DNA of 64,000 nt from Gordonia crocea (GCF_009932435.1 NZ_BJOU01000001.1:372001-436000), one strand, 5' to 3'. Positions 35,075-44,944 are shown, counted from the first letter of the stretch. The notes: generated by a model not told the origin, from the letters alone. Translations and numbers: made by a program.

Positions 35075-38000
35075 ATGTCTGAACTTAATAACGACGCCAC
35101 CGAAGCCGCTGGCGACGCCGAAACCACCTCGACGTCCCCGTCCGCTGGGACGGCGGGTGAGACCATTGGCGATCTGACCGTCGCCGAACTCCGGGACTGG
35201 CTGCGCGAATGGGTGTCGGCCGCCACCGGTATGCCCGTCGACCAGATCCCCGAGGACCGGCCGATGGAGGAGTTCGGCCTGTCCAGCCGCGACGCCGTCG
35301 CGCTCGGCGGCGACATCGAGGACAAAACCGGCGTCGTCCTCACCGCCACCGTCGTCTACAACCACCCGACGATCGCCTCGTTGGCCAAGCGGATCATCGA
35401 GGGCGACCCCGACGAGGGGCTGCACGACGTCGACGCCTTCTGGGAGCGCGAGCGCAACCCCGACGACGACATCGCCATCGTCGGCTTCTCCACCCGCTTC
35501 CCCAAGGCCGGCGAAACCCCGGAGTCGACGTGGGAGGCGCTCATCACCGGGCGCGACGGGATCTCCGAACTCCCCGAAGACCGGTGGAGCGAGTTCAAGG
35601 CCGACCCGCGGATGGCCGAGGTGCTCGAGAAGCGCAACCTGCGCGGCGGATACCTCGATAACGTGAAGGCCTTCGACGGCGACTTCTTCCAGATGAGCCC
35701 GCGCGAGGTCGAGATGGTCGACCCGCAGCAGCGGCTGGTCATGGAGCTGACCTGGGAGGCGCTCGAGCACGCGCACATCCCGCCCAGCGACCTCAAGGGC
35801 GGCCGGGTCGGCGTCTTCGTCGGCACCTCGACCAACGACTACCAGCTACTCGCGGCCCTTGGCCTCGGCGAGGGTTCCGACGAGACCGCGGCCTATGCGC
35901 TCACCGGCACCTCGACGTCGATCATCGCCAACCGCACGTCGTACTTCTTCGACTTCCACGGCCCCTCCGTCGCGGTGGACACCGCCTGCTCGTCGTCGCT
36001 GGTCTCGGTGCACCAGGCGGTGCAGAGCCTGCGCAGCGGCGAGTCGGACGTCGCCGTGGCCGGCGGCGTCAACATGATCCTCACCCCCGCCGCGACCGTC
36101 GGTTTCGACACGATCGGCGCGGTCGCCAAGGACGGGCACATCAAGGCCTTCTCCTCCGACGCCGACGGCATGGTCCGCTCCGAGGGCGGCGGCATGTTCG
36201 TCCTCAAGCGCATCGCCGACGCCCGCCGCGACGGTGACACCGTCCTGGCCGTCATCGCCGGTTCTGCGGTCAACTCCGACGGCCGGTCCAACGGCCTCTT
36301 TGCGCCCAACCCGGAGGCGCAGGTCGAGGTGCTGCGCGACGCGTACACCGACGCGGCCACCGATCCGCGCGACGTCGACTACGTCGAGGCGCACGGCACG
36401 GGCACCATCCTGGGCGACCCGATCGAGGCCGACGCACTCGGCCGGGTCGTCGGCAAGGGCCGTGAGCCGGGCAAGCCCGCGCTGCTGGGTTCGGCCAAGA
36501 CGAACTTCGGCCACATGGAGTCCGCGGCGGGTGCCGGGGCACTGGCCAAGATCGTGCTGTCGCTGACCAAGGGCAAGCTGCCGCCATCGCTCAACTACGC
36601 CGGCCCCAACCCCTACATCCAGTTCGAGGCGACCAACCTCAAGGTCGTCGAGGAAGCCGCCGACTGGCCGCGCTACAGCGGCCACGCCATCGCCGGGGTG
36701 TCCGGCTTCGGCTTCGGCGGGACCAACGCGCACCTCGTCGTGCGCGAGGTCCTCGAGTCCGACCTGCACCCGGCCCCCGCCGCGGCGGAGTCGGCGGAGA
36801 CCGTGGTCGCCGAGCCGGTCGTCGACGTCGATGACGACGACGAGGACGAGTACCTGACCGATGCCGAGCGGGCCATCCTCGCCGCCCAGGCGAAGACCGA
36901 GGAAGCGCCGGCCGCGGCGGTCGAGGTCGATCCCACCGAGGGCTTCGCGCCCATCGCCGCGGGTGTCGAGCGCGCGGCCGACACCGACACCGGCGCGCTC
37001 GTGCCGCTGGTCGTGTCCGGCTTCGTCTCGTCGCGCCGCCGGCGGGCCGCCCAGCGCCTCGTCGACTGGTTGGAGACCGACGAGGGACGGGCCACCCCGC
37101 TCGTCGACATCGGCCGCGCCCTGGCGCACCGCAACCACGGCCGCACCCGCAGCGTCGTCATGGCCCGCAGCCACGAGGACGCCCTCACCGGTTTGCGCGC
37201 GGTCGCCGAGGGCAAGAACAACCCGCTGGTCTACACCGCAGATGCGCCGGACCCGGCGTCGGCGGTGTGGCTGCTGTCCGGTTTCGGCTCGCAGCACCGC
37301 AAGATGGCCAAGCAGCTGTACCTGGACAACCCGGTGTTCGCCAAGAACGTCGACCGCGTCGACGAGTACGTGCAGCGCGAGCTGGGGTACTCGATCGCCG
37401 AGATGTTCCTCGACGACGCCCAAACCTACGGGATCGAGACCAGCCAGGTCGGGATCTACACGATCCAGGTCGCCCTGGCCGACACGATGCGGCACTTCGG
37501 CGCCGAACCCGGTGTTCTCGTTCCGCATTCGATGGGCGAGGCGTCGGCGGCCTACATCAGTGGCGGCCTGTCGCTGGCCGACGCGACGCGCGTCATCTGC
37601 CAGCGTTCGCGGCTGATGGGTGAGGGCGAGTCGATGCTGGAGGGCGACGACATCCGCCTGATGGCCCTCGTCGAGTACAGCGCCGACGACATCGGCGACG
37701 TGCTCGTCGACTTCCCCGACCTCGAGATCTGCGTGTACGCGGCACCGACGCACACCGTCATCGGCGGCCCCGAGGCACAGGTTGACGCGATCGTCGCGCG
37801 GGCCGAGGCCGAGGGCAAGCTGGGGCGCAAGCTGCAGACCAAGGGCGCCAGCCACACCTCGCAGATGGATCCGCTGCTCGGCGAGCTCGCCTACGAGTTG
37901 ACTGGCATCGAGGCCCAGCGGCCGAAGATCGGGTTCTACAGCTCGGTGGACCGCGAGACCTTCTACCGCGCCGGCCACGAGCCGGTCCACACCATCGAGT

Positions 38001-40447
38001 ACTTCCTCAAGGGCCTGCGCCACAGCGTGTGGTTCAGCCAGGCGATCGCCAAGGCGGTCGAGAACGGGCACCGCACCTTCGTCGAGCTCTCGCCGAACCC
38101 GGCCGTGCTCATCTCGGTGGCCGCGGTGACCTTCAGCGCCGGCCTGCACGACGCCGAACTCGTCGAGACGCTCAAGCGCAAGGAAGACGAGAACGACGGT
38201 CTGGTCACCGCGCTGATGAAGCTCTACGTCCACGGCCATGCCGTCGACGTGGCATCACTGTTCGGCACCGGTGCTTTCGCCGCGATCCCGCGGACGCATT
38301 TCGAGCGCCGCGACTACTGGCTGACCGCCGAGTTGTCGAGCGGTTCGGGTACCGGGAAGATCCCGGGCGCCCACGTCGCCCTGCCCGACGGGCGCCACGC
38401 GTGGGAGGTCAACGCGACCGCCGTCGACGACCCGCGCGCCTTGGCCGCCGCCGCCGCGTCGCAGGTCTTCGCCGACGTCACCGTCGGCGCCAGCGAGGCC
38501 TATGGCGACTTCCCGTCGTCGGGGACCGTGACGACCACGCTGACCCCGCATCCCGGTGGCGCCTCGGTCGCCGTGCACGCGGCCGAGGGCAAGCACTTCC
38601 GCCAGCTCTTCGAGGCGGTGGTCACCGGCTCGACCGGGGCGGCGGGTGCGGACGGGGCGGCGGGTTCGGACGCCGCGAAGGCGGATGCGTCGGCGCCGGC
38701 CGTCGACGCCGCGCCGGCTTCCACGTCGAAGGGTGCCGCGGCCTTCGCCGACGACACCGTGATCGTCGAGGACGAGGTCGTCGACAACATCGGCGACAAG
38801 TGGGACCCCGCATCGGGTGAGAAGGTCGGCGACCGGTTGGCGGTGATCGTCGGCGAGTCGATGGGTTACGACCCGGAGGACCTGCCGCGCGAGGTCGCGC
38901 TGATCGAGTTGGGGCTGGACTCGCTGATGGCGGTGCGGATCAAGAACCGCGTCGAATTCGAGTTCGACATCCCGCAGCTGCAACTGCAGGCGATGCGCCA
39001 GGCGAGCCTGGCCGACGTCGAGAAGTTCGTGGCCTTCGCCGTGACGCACCGCGACCAGCTCGACGACCTGGCCGAGAACGCGGCTGGTGAGGGGGAGCTG
39101 GACACCGCCGCGATCAACGCCTACATCGACGAGCAGATCGCCAAGGAGCGCGAGCAGGGCGTCGAAGCCAAGCCCGCCCAGGCGCCCGGGCCGACGAAGG
39201 CAGAAATGCCGAAGGCCGAGGAACTCAAGGCCGAGAAGCCCAAGGCCGAGGAGCCCGCGGCGGAGCAGGCTGCAGTGGCGAAGGCCGCCCCGGAGAAGGT
39301 CGAGAAGCTCGACCTCACCGATCAGGCCGCGGTCGCCGAGGCGGCCGGATCCGACGTCCCGCCGCGCGACGCCGCCGAGCGGTTGACCTTCGGCGTGTAC
39401 GCGACGATCACCGGCAAGTCGGCCGGCGGCATCTTCAACAAGCTGCCGGTCCTCGGCGAGGACGTCGCGCAGAAGCTGACCGACAAGCTCAATGAGCGCA
39501 CCGGCGGCGACGTCGACGTCGAGGACGTCCTCGACTCGGAGACCATCGAGGAGATGGCGGACTATGTCCGCAAGTACCTCGACGCGGGTGCGGCGACCGA
39601 CGGTTTCCTGCGCTACCTGCGCCTGGTCCCGGACGGCAAGAAGTCCTATGACACCACCGCCGGCGACCCGACGCCGCTGCTGCTGTTCCACCCCGCAGGC
39701 GGCAACACCTCGGCCTACGAGGCGCTGTTGAAGCGCCTGCCGGAGGGACAGCCGGTGATCGGTTTCGACCGTGGCGTCGAGGGCCCGATCGAGGACCGGG
39801 TGCGCGAGTACCTGCCGCGGCTGCGCGAGGTACAGCCGCACGGCCCGTACGTCCTGGTGGGCTGGTCGTTCGGCGGCGCGCTCGCCTACGGCGTCGCACA
39901 GCTGCTGCGCGAGCAGGGCGAGAAGGTCGAGTTCATCGGCCTGATCGACGTGGTGCGCCCGAAGGAAGACCTGGTCGAGACGGCGGACACCAAGCGCGAG
40001 CGGTTGGAGCGGTGGAAGGATTTCGCCATCCGCAACTATGACCTCGACGCCGATGTGCCGGTGCCGATGGACCGTCTGGTGGAGGCCGACGACGAAGGCC
40101 AGTTCCAGATCATCATGGAGATGATGGCGATGAGCAACACCAAGATCCCCGGTGGCATCATCGAGCACCAGCGCACGTCGTTCATCGAGAACCGGATCCT
40201 CGACCAGATTCAGCCGGAGACCTACGACGGCAAGGTCGTGCTCTATCGGGCCGACCGCATGCACGACGGTGCGATCGAGCTGGAGCCCAAGTGGGCCGAG
40301 ATCGACGAGGACGGCCGGTGGGGCGAGGTCGTCGACGATTTGGAGATCGTGCACATCGGTGGCGACCACCTGTCCATCGTCGACGAGCCGTACATCAGCA
40401 AGATCGGCGCCGACCTGACGAAGCGAATGAACGGCCTGGGCGAATAG
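35075..40447 (+). CDS. pks13: Polyketide synthase Pks13 (mycolic acid condensase)
   Basis: This enzyme condenses the FadD32-activated meromycolate with the AccD4-carboxylated acyl chain to give the alpha-alkyl beta-keto mycolate precursor and passes it to trehalose. The 1790-residue domain order is ACP-KS-AT-ACP-TE. The N-terminal ACP serine is in GLSSRD (Ser71). KS has TACSSS (Cys305), EAHGTGT and TNFGHMESAAG. AT has PHSMGEAS (Ser819). The second ACP has LGLDSLMAV (Ser1283). An Ala/Lys/Glu linker (~1350-1430) precedes the TE with GWSFGG (Ser1598) and GGDHLSIVDEP (His). The ATG directly follows a TTG that could also serve. It matches Rv3800c. Confidence 0.97.
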   Translation: MSELNNDATEAAGDAETTSTSPSAGTAGETIGDLTVAELRDWLREWVSAATGMPVDQIPEDRPMEEFGLSSRDAVALGGDIEDKTGVVLTATVVYNHPTIASLAKRIIEGDPDEGLHDVDAFWERERNPDDDIAIVGFSTRFPKAGETPESTWEALITGRDGISELPEDRWSEFKADPRMAEVLEKRNLRGGYLDNVKAFDGDFFQMSPREVEMVDPQQRLVMELTWEALEHAHIPPSDLKGGRVGVFVGTSTNDYQLLAALGLGEGSDETAAYALTGTSTSIIANRTSYFFDFHGPSVAVDTACSSSLVSVHQAVQSLRSGESDVAVAGGVNMILTPAATVGFDTIGAVAKDGHIKAFSSDADGMVRSEGGGMFVLKRIADARRDGDTVLAVIAGSAVNSDGRSNGLFAPNPEAQVEVLRDAYTDAATDPRDVDYVEAHGTGTILGDPIEADALGRVVGKGREPGKPALLGSAKTNFGHMESAAGAGALAKIVLSLTKGKLPPSLNYAGPNPYIQFEATNLKVVEEAADWPRYSGHAIAGVSGFGFGGTNAHLVVREVLESDLHPAPAAAESAETVVAEPVVDVDDDDEDEYLTDAERAILAAQAKTEEAPAAAVEVDPTEGFAPIAAGVERAADTDTGALVPLVVSGFVSSRRRRAAQRLVDWLETDEGRATPLVDIGRALAHRNHGRTRSVVMARSHEDALTGLRAVAEGKNNPLVYTADAPDPASAVWLLSGFGSQHRKMAKQLYLDNPVFAKNVDRVDEYVQRELGYSIAEMFLDDAQTYGIETSQVGIYTIQVALADTMRHFGAEPGVLVPHSMGEASAAYISGGLSLADATRVICQRSRLMGEGESMLEGDDIRLMALVEYSADDIGDVLVDFPDLEICVYAAPTHTVIGGPEAQVDAIVARAEAEGKLGRKLQTKGASHTSQMDPLLGELAYELTGIEAQRPKIGFYSSVDRETFYRAGHEPVHTIEYFLKGLRHSVWFSQAIAKAVENGHRTFVELSPNPAVLISVAAVTFSAGLHDAELVETLKRKEDENDGLVTALMKLYVHGHAVDVASLFGTGAFAAIPRTHFERRDYWLTAELSSGSGTGKIPGAHVALPDGRHAWEVNATAVDDPRALAAAAASQVFADVTVGASEAYGDFPSSGTVTTTLTPHPGGASVAVHAAEGKHFRQLFEAVVTGSTGAAGADGAAGSDAAKADASAPAVDAAPASTSKGAAAFADDTVIVEDEVVDNIGDKWDPASGEKVGDRLAVIVGESMGYDPEDLPREVALIELGLDSLMAVRIKNRVEFEFDIPQLQLQAMRQASLADVEKFVAFAVTHRDQLDDLAENAAGEGELDTAAINAYIDEQIAKEREQGVEAKPAQAPGPTKAEMPKAEELKAEKPKAEEPAAEQAAVAKAAPEKVEKLDLTDQAAVAEAAGSDVPPRDAAERLTFGVYATITGKSAGGIFNKLPVLGEDVAQKLTDKLNERTGGDVDVEDVLDSETIEEMADYVRKYLDAGAATDGFLRYLRLVPDGKKSYDTTAGDPTPLLLFHPAGGNTSAYEALLKRLPEGQPVIGFDRGVEGPIEDRVREYLPRLREVQPHGPYVLVGWSFGGALAYGVAQLLREQGEKVEFIGLIDVVRPKEDLVETADTKRERLERWKDFAIRNYDLDADVPVPMDRLVEADDEGQFQIIMEMMAMSNTKIPGGIIEHQRTSFIENRILDQIQPETYDGKVVLYRADRMHDGAIELEPKWAEIDEDGRWGEVVDDLEIVHIGGDHLSIVDEPYISKIGADLTKRMNGLGE

Positions 40448-40477
40448 CAGCCACAGGCGATTGAAGGGACAGCCCAC

Positions 40478-42028
40478 ATGACCCAGACGACGGCGGCGAA
40501 ACTGGCCGACCTGCGGGAGAAGCTCGAGGCGTCACAGGAGCCCGGCGGTGACAAGGCGATCGCCAAGCGGGCCGCGAAGGGGATCTGCTCCCCGCGCGAG
40601 CGGCTGAACATGCTGTTCGACCCCGGGACCTTCGTCGAGATCGGCGCGCTGGTCAAGGCGCCCGGGGCGAGCGAGGCCGGCTACGGCGACGGCGTCGTCA
40701 CCGGCCACGGGCTGGTCAACGGGCGTCCCGTCGCGGCCTTCTCCCACGATCAGTCGGTCATGGGCGGGTCGGTCGGCGAGATGTTCGGACGCAAGGTGGC
40801 GGCACTGATGGAGTTGGCCGGCCGCGTCGGCTGTCCCGTCGTCGGCATCAACGACTCGGCCGGTGCCCGCATCCAGGATGCCGTCACGTCCCTGGCCTGG
40901 TACGCGGAGATGGGCCGCCGCAACGACCTGGTCTCCGGTCTGGCGCCGCAGGTGTCGATCATCCTCGGCAAGTGTGCCGGTGGCGCGGTGTACACCCCGG
41001 CCAACACCGACATCCTCGTCGGCGTCGAGGACAAGAGCTACATGTTCGTCACCGGCCCGGACATCCTCAAAGCGGTCAACGGCGAGGACACCTCGGCCGA
41101 GGACCTCGGCAGCGCCCACAACCAGGCGCGGTGGGGCAATATCCACCACGTCGCCCCCGACGAGAAGGCCGCGTTCGAGTGGGTCCGGGAGTACCTGGAG
41201 TACATGCCGTCGTCGGCGCATGAGAAGCCGCCGGTGATCAACCCCGGTTTGGAGCCGGAGGTCACCGATTCGGACCTGTCGCTCAACGAGTTCATGCCCG
41301 ACAGCGACAACGCCGGCTACGACATGAAGGACCTGATCCTCCGACTGTTCGACGACGGCGCCTTCCACGAGGTCGCCGAGCTGTTCGCGCCCAACCTGAT
41401 CACCGGATTCGCCCGCGTCGACGGGCACAGCGTCGGCATCGTCGCCAACCAGCCCAGCGTGATGGCCGGGACCCTGGACACCGACGCGTCGGAGAAGGCG
41501 ACGCGATTCGTCCGCATCTGCAACGCGTATGGCATCCCGCTGATCTTCCTGGTCGACACCCCGGGCATCCTGCCCGGCGTGGTCGAGGAGGCCAAGGGCA
41601 CGATCCGACGCTCGGGCAAGTTCCTTTACGCCTACGTCGAGGCGGACGTCCCGAAGATCACCGTCGTGCTGCGCAAGGCCTACGGCGGCGCGTATGCCGT
41701 CATGGGTTGTAAGCAGCTCGGTGCCGACTTGAACTTCGCCTGGCCCACCGCCAAGATCGCGGTGATGGGCGCCGAGTCGGCGGCCGTGCTGCTGACCCGT
41801 CGCCAGACCGAGGGGCTGTCGGCCCACGATGCCGACAAGGTTCGCCGCGACTTCATCGACTTCTACAACGTGATGATGGCGAACCCGTACCTGGCCGCGG
41901 AGAAGGGCTACATCGACGCGGTGATCGAGCCGTCGCAGACGCGCCTGGAGTTGCGCAAGGCCCTCGCCCAGCTGCGGGACAAGCGGGTCACGCGCACCCC
42001 GCGCAAGAACTTCTTGATGCCGATCTAG
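40478..42028 (+). CDS. accD4: Acyl-CoA carboxylase carboxyltransferase subunit AccD4
   Basis: This beta subunit carboxylates long-chain acyl-CoA to give the carboxyacyl extender used by Pks13, working with a biotin-carrying alpha subunit encoded elsewhere. The 516-residue protein has the two crotonase-like halves: [30 protein letters not shown] and [12 protein letters not shown] in the first, and [22 protein letters not shown] cut at the conserved PG, plus [19 protein letters not shown] in the second. It matches Rv3799c and closes the fadD32-pks13-accD4 operon (30 bases after pks13). A 21-bp repeat array begins 8 bases after its stop. Confidence 0.96.
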   Translation: MTQTTAAKLADLREKLEASQEPGGDKAIAKRAAKGICSPRERLNMLFDPGTFVEIGALVKAPGASEAGYGDGVVTGHGLVNGRPVAAFSHDQSVMGGSVGEMFGRKVAALMELAGRVGCPVVGINDSAGARIQDAVTSLAWYAEMGRRNDLVSGLAPQVSIILGKCAGGAVYTPANTDILVGVEDKSYMFVTGPDILKAVNGEDTSAEDLGSAHNQARWGNIHHVAPDEKAAFEWVREYLEYMPSSAHEKPPVINPGLEPEVTDSDLSLNEFMPDSDNAGYDMKDLILRLFDDGAFHEVAELFAPNLITGFARVDGHSVGIVANQPSVMAGTLDTDASEKATRFVRICNAYGIPLIFLVDTPGILPGVVEEAKGTIRRSGKFLYAYVEADVPKITVVLRKAYGGAYAVMGCKQLGADLNFAWPTAKIAVMGAESAAVLLTRRQTEGLSAHDADKVRRDFIDFYNVMMANPYLAAEKGYIDAVIEPSQTRLELRKALAQLRDKRVTRTPRKNFLMPI

Positions 42029-42035
42029 CCTCCGT

Positions 42036-42194
42036 CGACTGGGCCCTGTTTCTCGTCGACTGGGCCCTCAATCCCGTCGACTGGGCCCTCAATCCCGTCG
42101 ACTGGGCCCTCAATCCCGTCGACTGGGCCCTCAATCCCGTCGACTGGGCCCTCAATCTCGTCGACTGGGCCCTCAATCTCGTCGAGTGGGCCCC
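42036..42194 (+). repeat. 21-bp tandem repeat array 2, left part (eight units, last one split)
   Basis: Units start at 42036, 42057, 42078, 42099, 42120, 42141, 42162 and 42183. The unit is CGACTGGGCCCTCAATCCCGT. The first unit is the CTGTTTCTCG variant also heading array 1. The eighth unit reads CGAGTGGGCCCC and is interrupted in its core by the IS30 element. Array 2 continues at 43512 past the element. Confidence 0.9.
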
Positions 42195-42197
42195 GCA

Positions 42198-42220
42198 GAC
42201 TCAAGCGATCGCCGCAACGG
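42198..42220 (+). repeat. Left inverted repeat of the IS30-family element
   Basis: GACTCAAGCGATCGCCGCAACGG matches the complement of 43472-43494 at 18 of 23 positions. It may extend 3 bases further out (GCA versus GCG). Confidence 0.65.
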
Positions 42221-42243
42221 CCGACGAGTTTGCGGAGGTCAGC

Positions 42244-43491
42244 ATGGGTGATGGTGGTTCGAGACGACGGTTGGGGAAGTTGGGGGTCGCTGATCGACCG
42301 CCGTTAACCCAGCGGCGTGAGTTGTTTTGGCAGGGCCTGTCTACGGGGATGACGATCAAGGCTGCGGCGCGAGCTGCTGGTGTGTCGCGCAACTCCGGGG
42401 CCCTGTGGTTGGCCCAGGCTGGCGGAATGAAACCAACAGCAACGGCACTGGAAAGCCGGATCAGCGCCGGCACGGGCCGGTTGACCTTCGCTGATCGGTG
42501 CTGCATCGAGGAACTGGTGGGCAAAGGGTCGCAGCCGGCGCGGATCGCGCGTCTGTTGGGTCGTTCCCGCTCGACCATCAGCCGGGAACTGGTGCGGGGC
42601 CGGCCCGCCGGCGACGGTGAATACCGGTATCGGGCGATCGTGGCGCAGACGACGGTCGACCAAGGCCGGCGGCGACCCAAACCGCGCAAACTCCAACCCG
42701 ACACCGCGCTTTACGCTGAAGTCGTCGACATGCTGGGGAAACGGCTCAGTCCTGAGCAGATCGCCCACCGGTTACGGCACGACTATCCCGACGATCCGGA
42801 GATGCGGGTGTCCCACGAAACGATCTACCAGTCGATGTATGTTCAAGCCCGCGGTGGTTTGCGCGCCGAGGTTGCCAAAGCACTACGCACCGGGCGGATA
42901 CGACGCAAACCCGCAGGCCGAGACACATCCGGTCGAGGCCGGATCAAAGACATGGTGATGATCAGCGATCGTCCCGCCGAAGTCGAGGACCGCTCGGTCC
43001 CCGGCCACTGGGAGGGTGACTTGATCATGGGAGCCGGTAACCGCTCGGCGATCGGCACCCTGGTCGAACGCACCACCGGCTTTCTGATGCTGGTGCACCT
43101 GCCCGGCGATCACACCGCCGCCACCGTTGCCGCGGCCATGACCCGAACCATCCCGACCATCCCCGAAATCCTGCGTCGATCGTTGACCTGGGATCAAGGA
43201 GTGGAAATGGCCCACCACACCGCCATCACCAACGCCACCGGCCTACCGATCTACTTCTGCGATCCCCACAGCCCCTGGCAGCGCGCCACCAACGAAAACA
43301 CCAACGGCCTACTCCGCCAGTACTTCCCCAAAGGGGCCGACCTATCGTTCTTCGGCCCCGGCATGCTCGACCAAGTCGCCGCCGAACTCAACGACCGACC
43401 CCGAAAACGCCTCAACTGGATGACCCCCGCCGAAAAGCTCGAAGAACTCCTACAATCCAAACCGACAGATTCCGTTGCACCGACCACTTGA
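42244..43491 (+). CDS. IS30-family transposase
   Basis: This 415-residue DDE transposase has an N-terminal helix-turn-helix (MTIKAAARAAGVSRNSGALW), a second one (IARLLGRSRSTISREL, ~residue 100), and the IS30 catalytic residues in HWEGDLIMG (Asp), LTWDQGVEMA (Asp) and RATNENTNGLLRQYFPKG (Glu). The length is usual for the actinobacterial IS30 group and the frame is unbroken. The ATG at 42244 lies just inside the left inverted repeat, and its stop lies within the right one, as is common in compact insertion sequences. Confidence 0.93.
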   Translation: MGDGGSRRRLGKLGVADRPPLTQRRELFWQGLSTGMTIKAAARAAGVSRNSGALWLAQAGGMKPTATALESRISAGTGRLTFADRCCIEELVGKGSQPARIARLLGRSRSTISRELVRGRPAGDGEYRYRAIVAQTTVDQGRRRPKPRKLQPDTALYAEVVDMLGKRLSPEQIAHRLRHDYPDDPEMRVSHETIYQSMYVQARGGLRAEVAKALRTGRIRRKPAGRDTSGRGRIKDMVMISDRPAEVEDRSVPGHWEGDLIMGAGNRSAIGTLVERTTGFLMLVHLPGDHTAATVAAAMTRTIPTIPEILRRSLTWDQGVEMAHHTAITNATGLPIYFCDPHSPWQRATNENTNGLLRQYFPKGADLSFFGPGMLDQVAAELNDRPRKRLNWMTPAEKLEELLQSKPTDSVAPTT

Positions 43492-43494
43492 ATC
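43472..43494 (-). repeat. Right inverted repeat of the IS30-family element
   Basis: This is the complement partner of 42198-42220 (18 of 23 identical) and overlaps the last transposase codons. Confidence 0.65.
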
Positions 43495-43511
43495 CGCCCC
43501 CTCGTTCCCGC

Positions 43512-43541
43512 CGACTGGGCCCTGTTTCTCGTCGACTGGAG
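43512..43541 (+). repeat. 21-bp repeat array 2, right part beyond the IS element
   Basis: CGACTGGGCCCTGTTTCTCGT at 43512 is the variant unit, followed by a partial CGACTGGA at 43533, in register with the 21-base period. It is the downstream remnant of the array cut by the IS30 element. Confidence 0.85.
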
Positions 43542-43589
43542 GCAGAAAATCGATACCCCATCCGATCCGGCGTCGGGCATGCTCAGTTG

Positions 43590-44906
43590 GTGACCGCGAC
43601 CGCCCCCACCCCGCAGCAGCCCATTGCGCTGCCGCGTGCCCTGGCGCCCTTCGGGTACCGCCAGTACCGATGGTTGGCGGCCGGGCTTATCCTGTCCATC
43701 TTCGCCGACGGGGTTTGGGCGATCACGCTGATTTGGCAGGTCATCGGGCTGGGTGGCGCTCCGACTCAGGTGTCCGTGGCGACGGCGGCCGCTGCGGTCG
43801 GAATGGTCGCGTCGACGCTGGTCGGCGGGGTTCTCGCCGACCGGGTTTCGCAGCGCCGGATCGTCATTGGTCTGGAGATGCTCAAGACCGCTGTGTTTGT
43901 CGTGGTTGCTGTCGCGTCGCTGACCGGAACCCTTCGGTTGTGGCATGTCGTCGTGGCCGCGGTCCTCGCCGGCATCACGACCGGCATGTACTACCCCGCA
44001 TATTCGGCGATGCTGCCCTCGATACTGCCGGCGTCTCAGCTGCAGGCGGCGAATGGGATCGAGGGATTCCTTCGCCCGGTGGCCTATCAGGCGGTGGGGC
44101 CGATGATCGCCGGCTGGATCATCGCCGCGACCGCACCCGGATACGCGGTGGGCCTTGCCGCGGCCGCATCCATCGGCTCCGGGATCTGCTATCTGGTGAT
44201 GGCGCCGGTTCCGTTGCGCCGCGATCCAGAAGTCCTGCGCGGCAACGCTGTTCGCGGAGTATTGGGCGATCTCGCCGAGGGCTTCGGGTACCTCCGGCGG
44301 ACTCCGTGGCTCTGGGCGACGCTGTTCTTCTCGTCGATCCTGGTGTTGGCGACACTGGGACCGATCGAGGTGCTCATTCCGTTCCTCTTGAGGGAGCGGG
44401 CCGGCGGTGATGCCGCTGACCACGCACTCGTACTCGCGGCGTTCGGCGTCGGTGCGGCGGCAACGTCGTTGGCTTTCGCTTCGATTCGCATGCCGCGCCG
44501 CTACCTCACGGTCATGTTCGTCTTGTGGGGTCTGTCGAGTCTGCCGTTGATCCTCATCGGTGTGGCGACGTCGGTGTGGCTGGTCGTCGTGGCCGGGTTC
44601 ATCACCGGGGTGCTCTTCGACGGGCCGATGGTGCTGTGGGGAACCCTGTCGCAGCGTCGCGTGCCGCCGGGACTTCTCGGGCGGGTCGCCAGCCTCGACT
44701 TCTTTGTGTCGATCGCGCTGATGCCGGCGTCAATGGCCATCGCCGCTCCGGTGGGCGAGGCCATCGGACTGACCACGACATTCGTGCTCGCCGGCATCAT
44801 TCCGGTACCGATCGCCGCTGCGTTCTACTTCGCCGCCGGGCTGTGGCGTGACGAGGCGGCGCACCCGCTGCGCGATGATGCGCTGGGCTCAACCGACCCC
44901 GACTGA
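43590..44906 (+). CDS. MFS transporter, EntS-like exporter family
   Basis: This ~438-residue protein has about 12 hydrophobic helices. It begins with RQYRWLAAGLILSIFADGVWAITLIW, has the MFS loop GGVLADRVSQRRIVIG between helices 2 and 3, and a central charged loop (PLRRDPEVLRG). This pattern fits the MFS_3/EntS-type exporters, which export siderophores or drugs; the substrate here is unknown. The GTG at 43590 was chosen because the frame upstream (from 43488) covers the IS end and repeat remnant. It is convergent with embB and is not part of the conserved envelope set. Confidence 0.85.
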   Translation: MTATAPTPQQPIALPRALAPFGYRQYRWLAAGLILSIFADGVWAITLIWQVIGLGGAPTQVSVATAAAAVGMVASTLVGGVLADRVSQRRIVIGLEMLKTAVFVVVAVASLTGTLRLWHVVVAAVLAGITTGMYYPAYSAMLPSILPASQLQAANGIEGFLRPVAYQAVGPMIAGWIIAATAPGYAVGLAAAASIGSGICYLVMAPVPLRRDPEVLRGNAVRGVLGDLAEGFGYLRRTPWLWATLFFSSILVLATLGPIEVLIPFLLRERAGGDAADHALVLAAFGVGAAATSLAFASIRMPRRYLTVMFVLWGLSSLPLILIGVATSVWLVVVAGFITGVLFDGPMVLWGTLSQRRVPPGLLGRVASLDFFVSIALMPASMAIAAPVGEAIGLTTTFVLAGIIPVPIAAAFYFAAGLWRDEAAHPLRDDALGSTDPD

Positions 44907-44909
44907 GGC

Positions 44910-44944
44910 AGGGCCCAGTCGACGGGATACAGGGCCCAGTCGGC
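44910..44944 (-). repeat. 21-bp repeat, two units in inverted orientation between the MFS gene and embB
   Basis: On the minus strand the sequence reads CGACTGGGCCCTGTATCCCGT followed by CGACTGGGCCCTG. It starts 16 bases after the embB stop and points in the embB direction, so it has the same placement relative to embB as the other arrays have to their upstream genes. Confidence 0.8.

Larger units (their letters stand above)
42195..43497 (+). mobile_element. IS30-family insertion sequence
   Basis: A ~1.3-kb element holds one transposase gene bounded by imperfect inverted repeats. The left end (GCAGACTCAAGCGATCGCCG, from 42195) and the complement of the right end (GCGGATTCAAGTGGTCGGTG, from 43497) agree at 14 of the first 20 positions and again at GCAACGG. 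CCCC is found on both outer sides (42191-42194 and 43498-43501), a possible target duplication. The element splits a 21-bp repeat array. Both ends and the transposase look intact, so it may be active. The exact ends are uncertain by a few bases. Confidence 0.8.

Noticed and set aside
35846..38239. Long minus-strand open frames opposite pks13 (also 38255-40477)
   Set aside because: They are antisense shadows of a gene with complete, ordered polyketide synthase domains and no recognisable protein features of their own.
42036..42194. CRISPR array
   Set aside because: Units are contiguous 21-base tandem repeats without unique spacers, and no cas gene is nearby.
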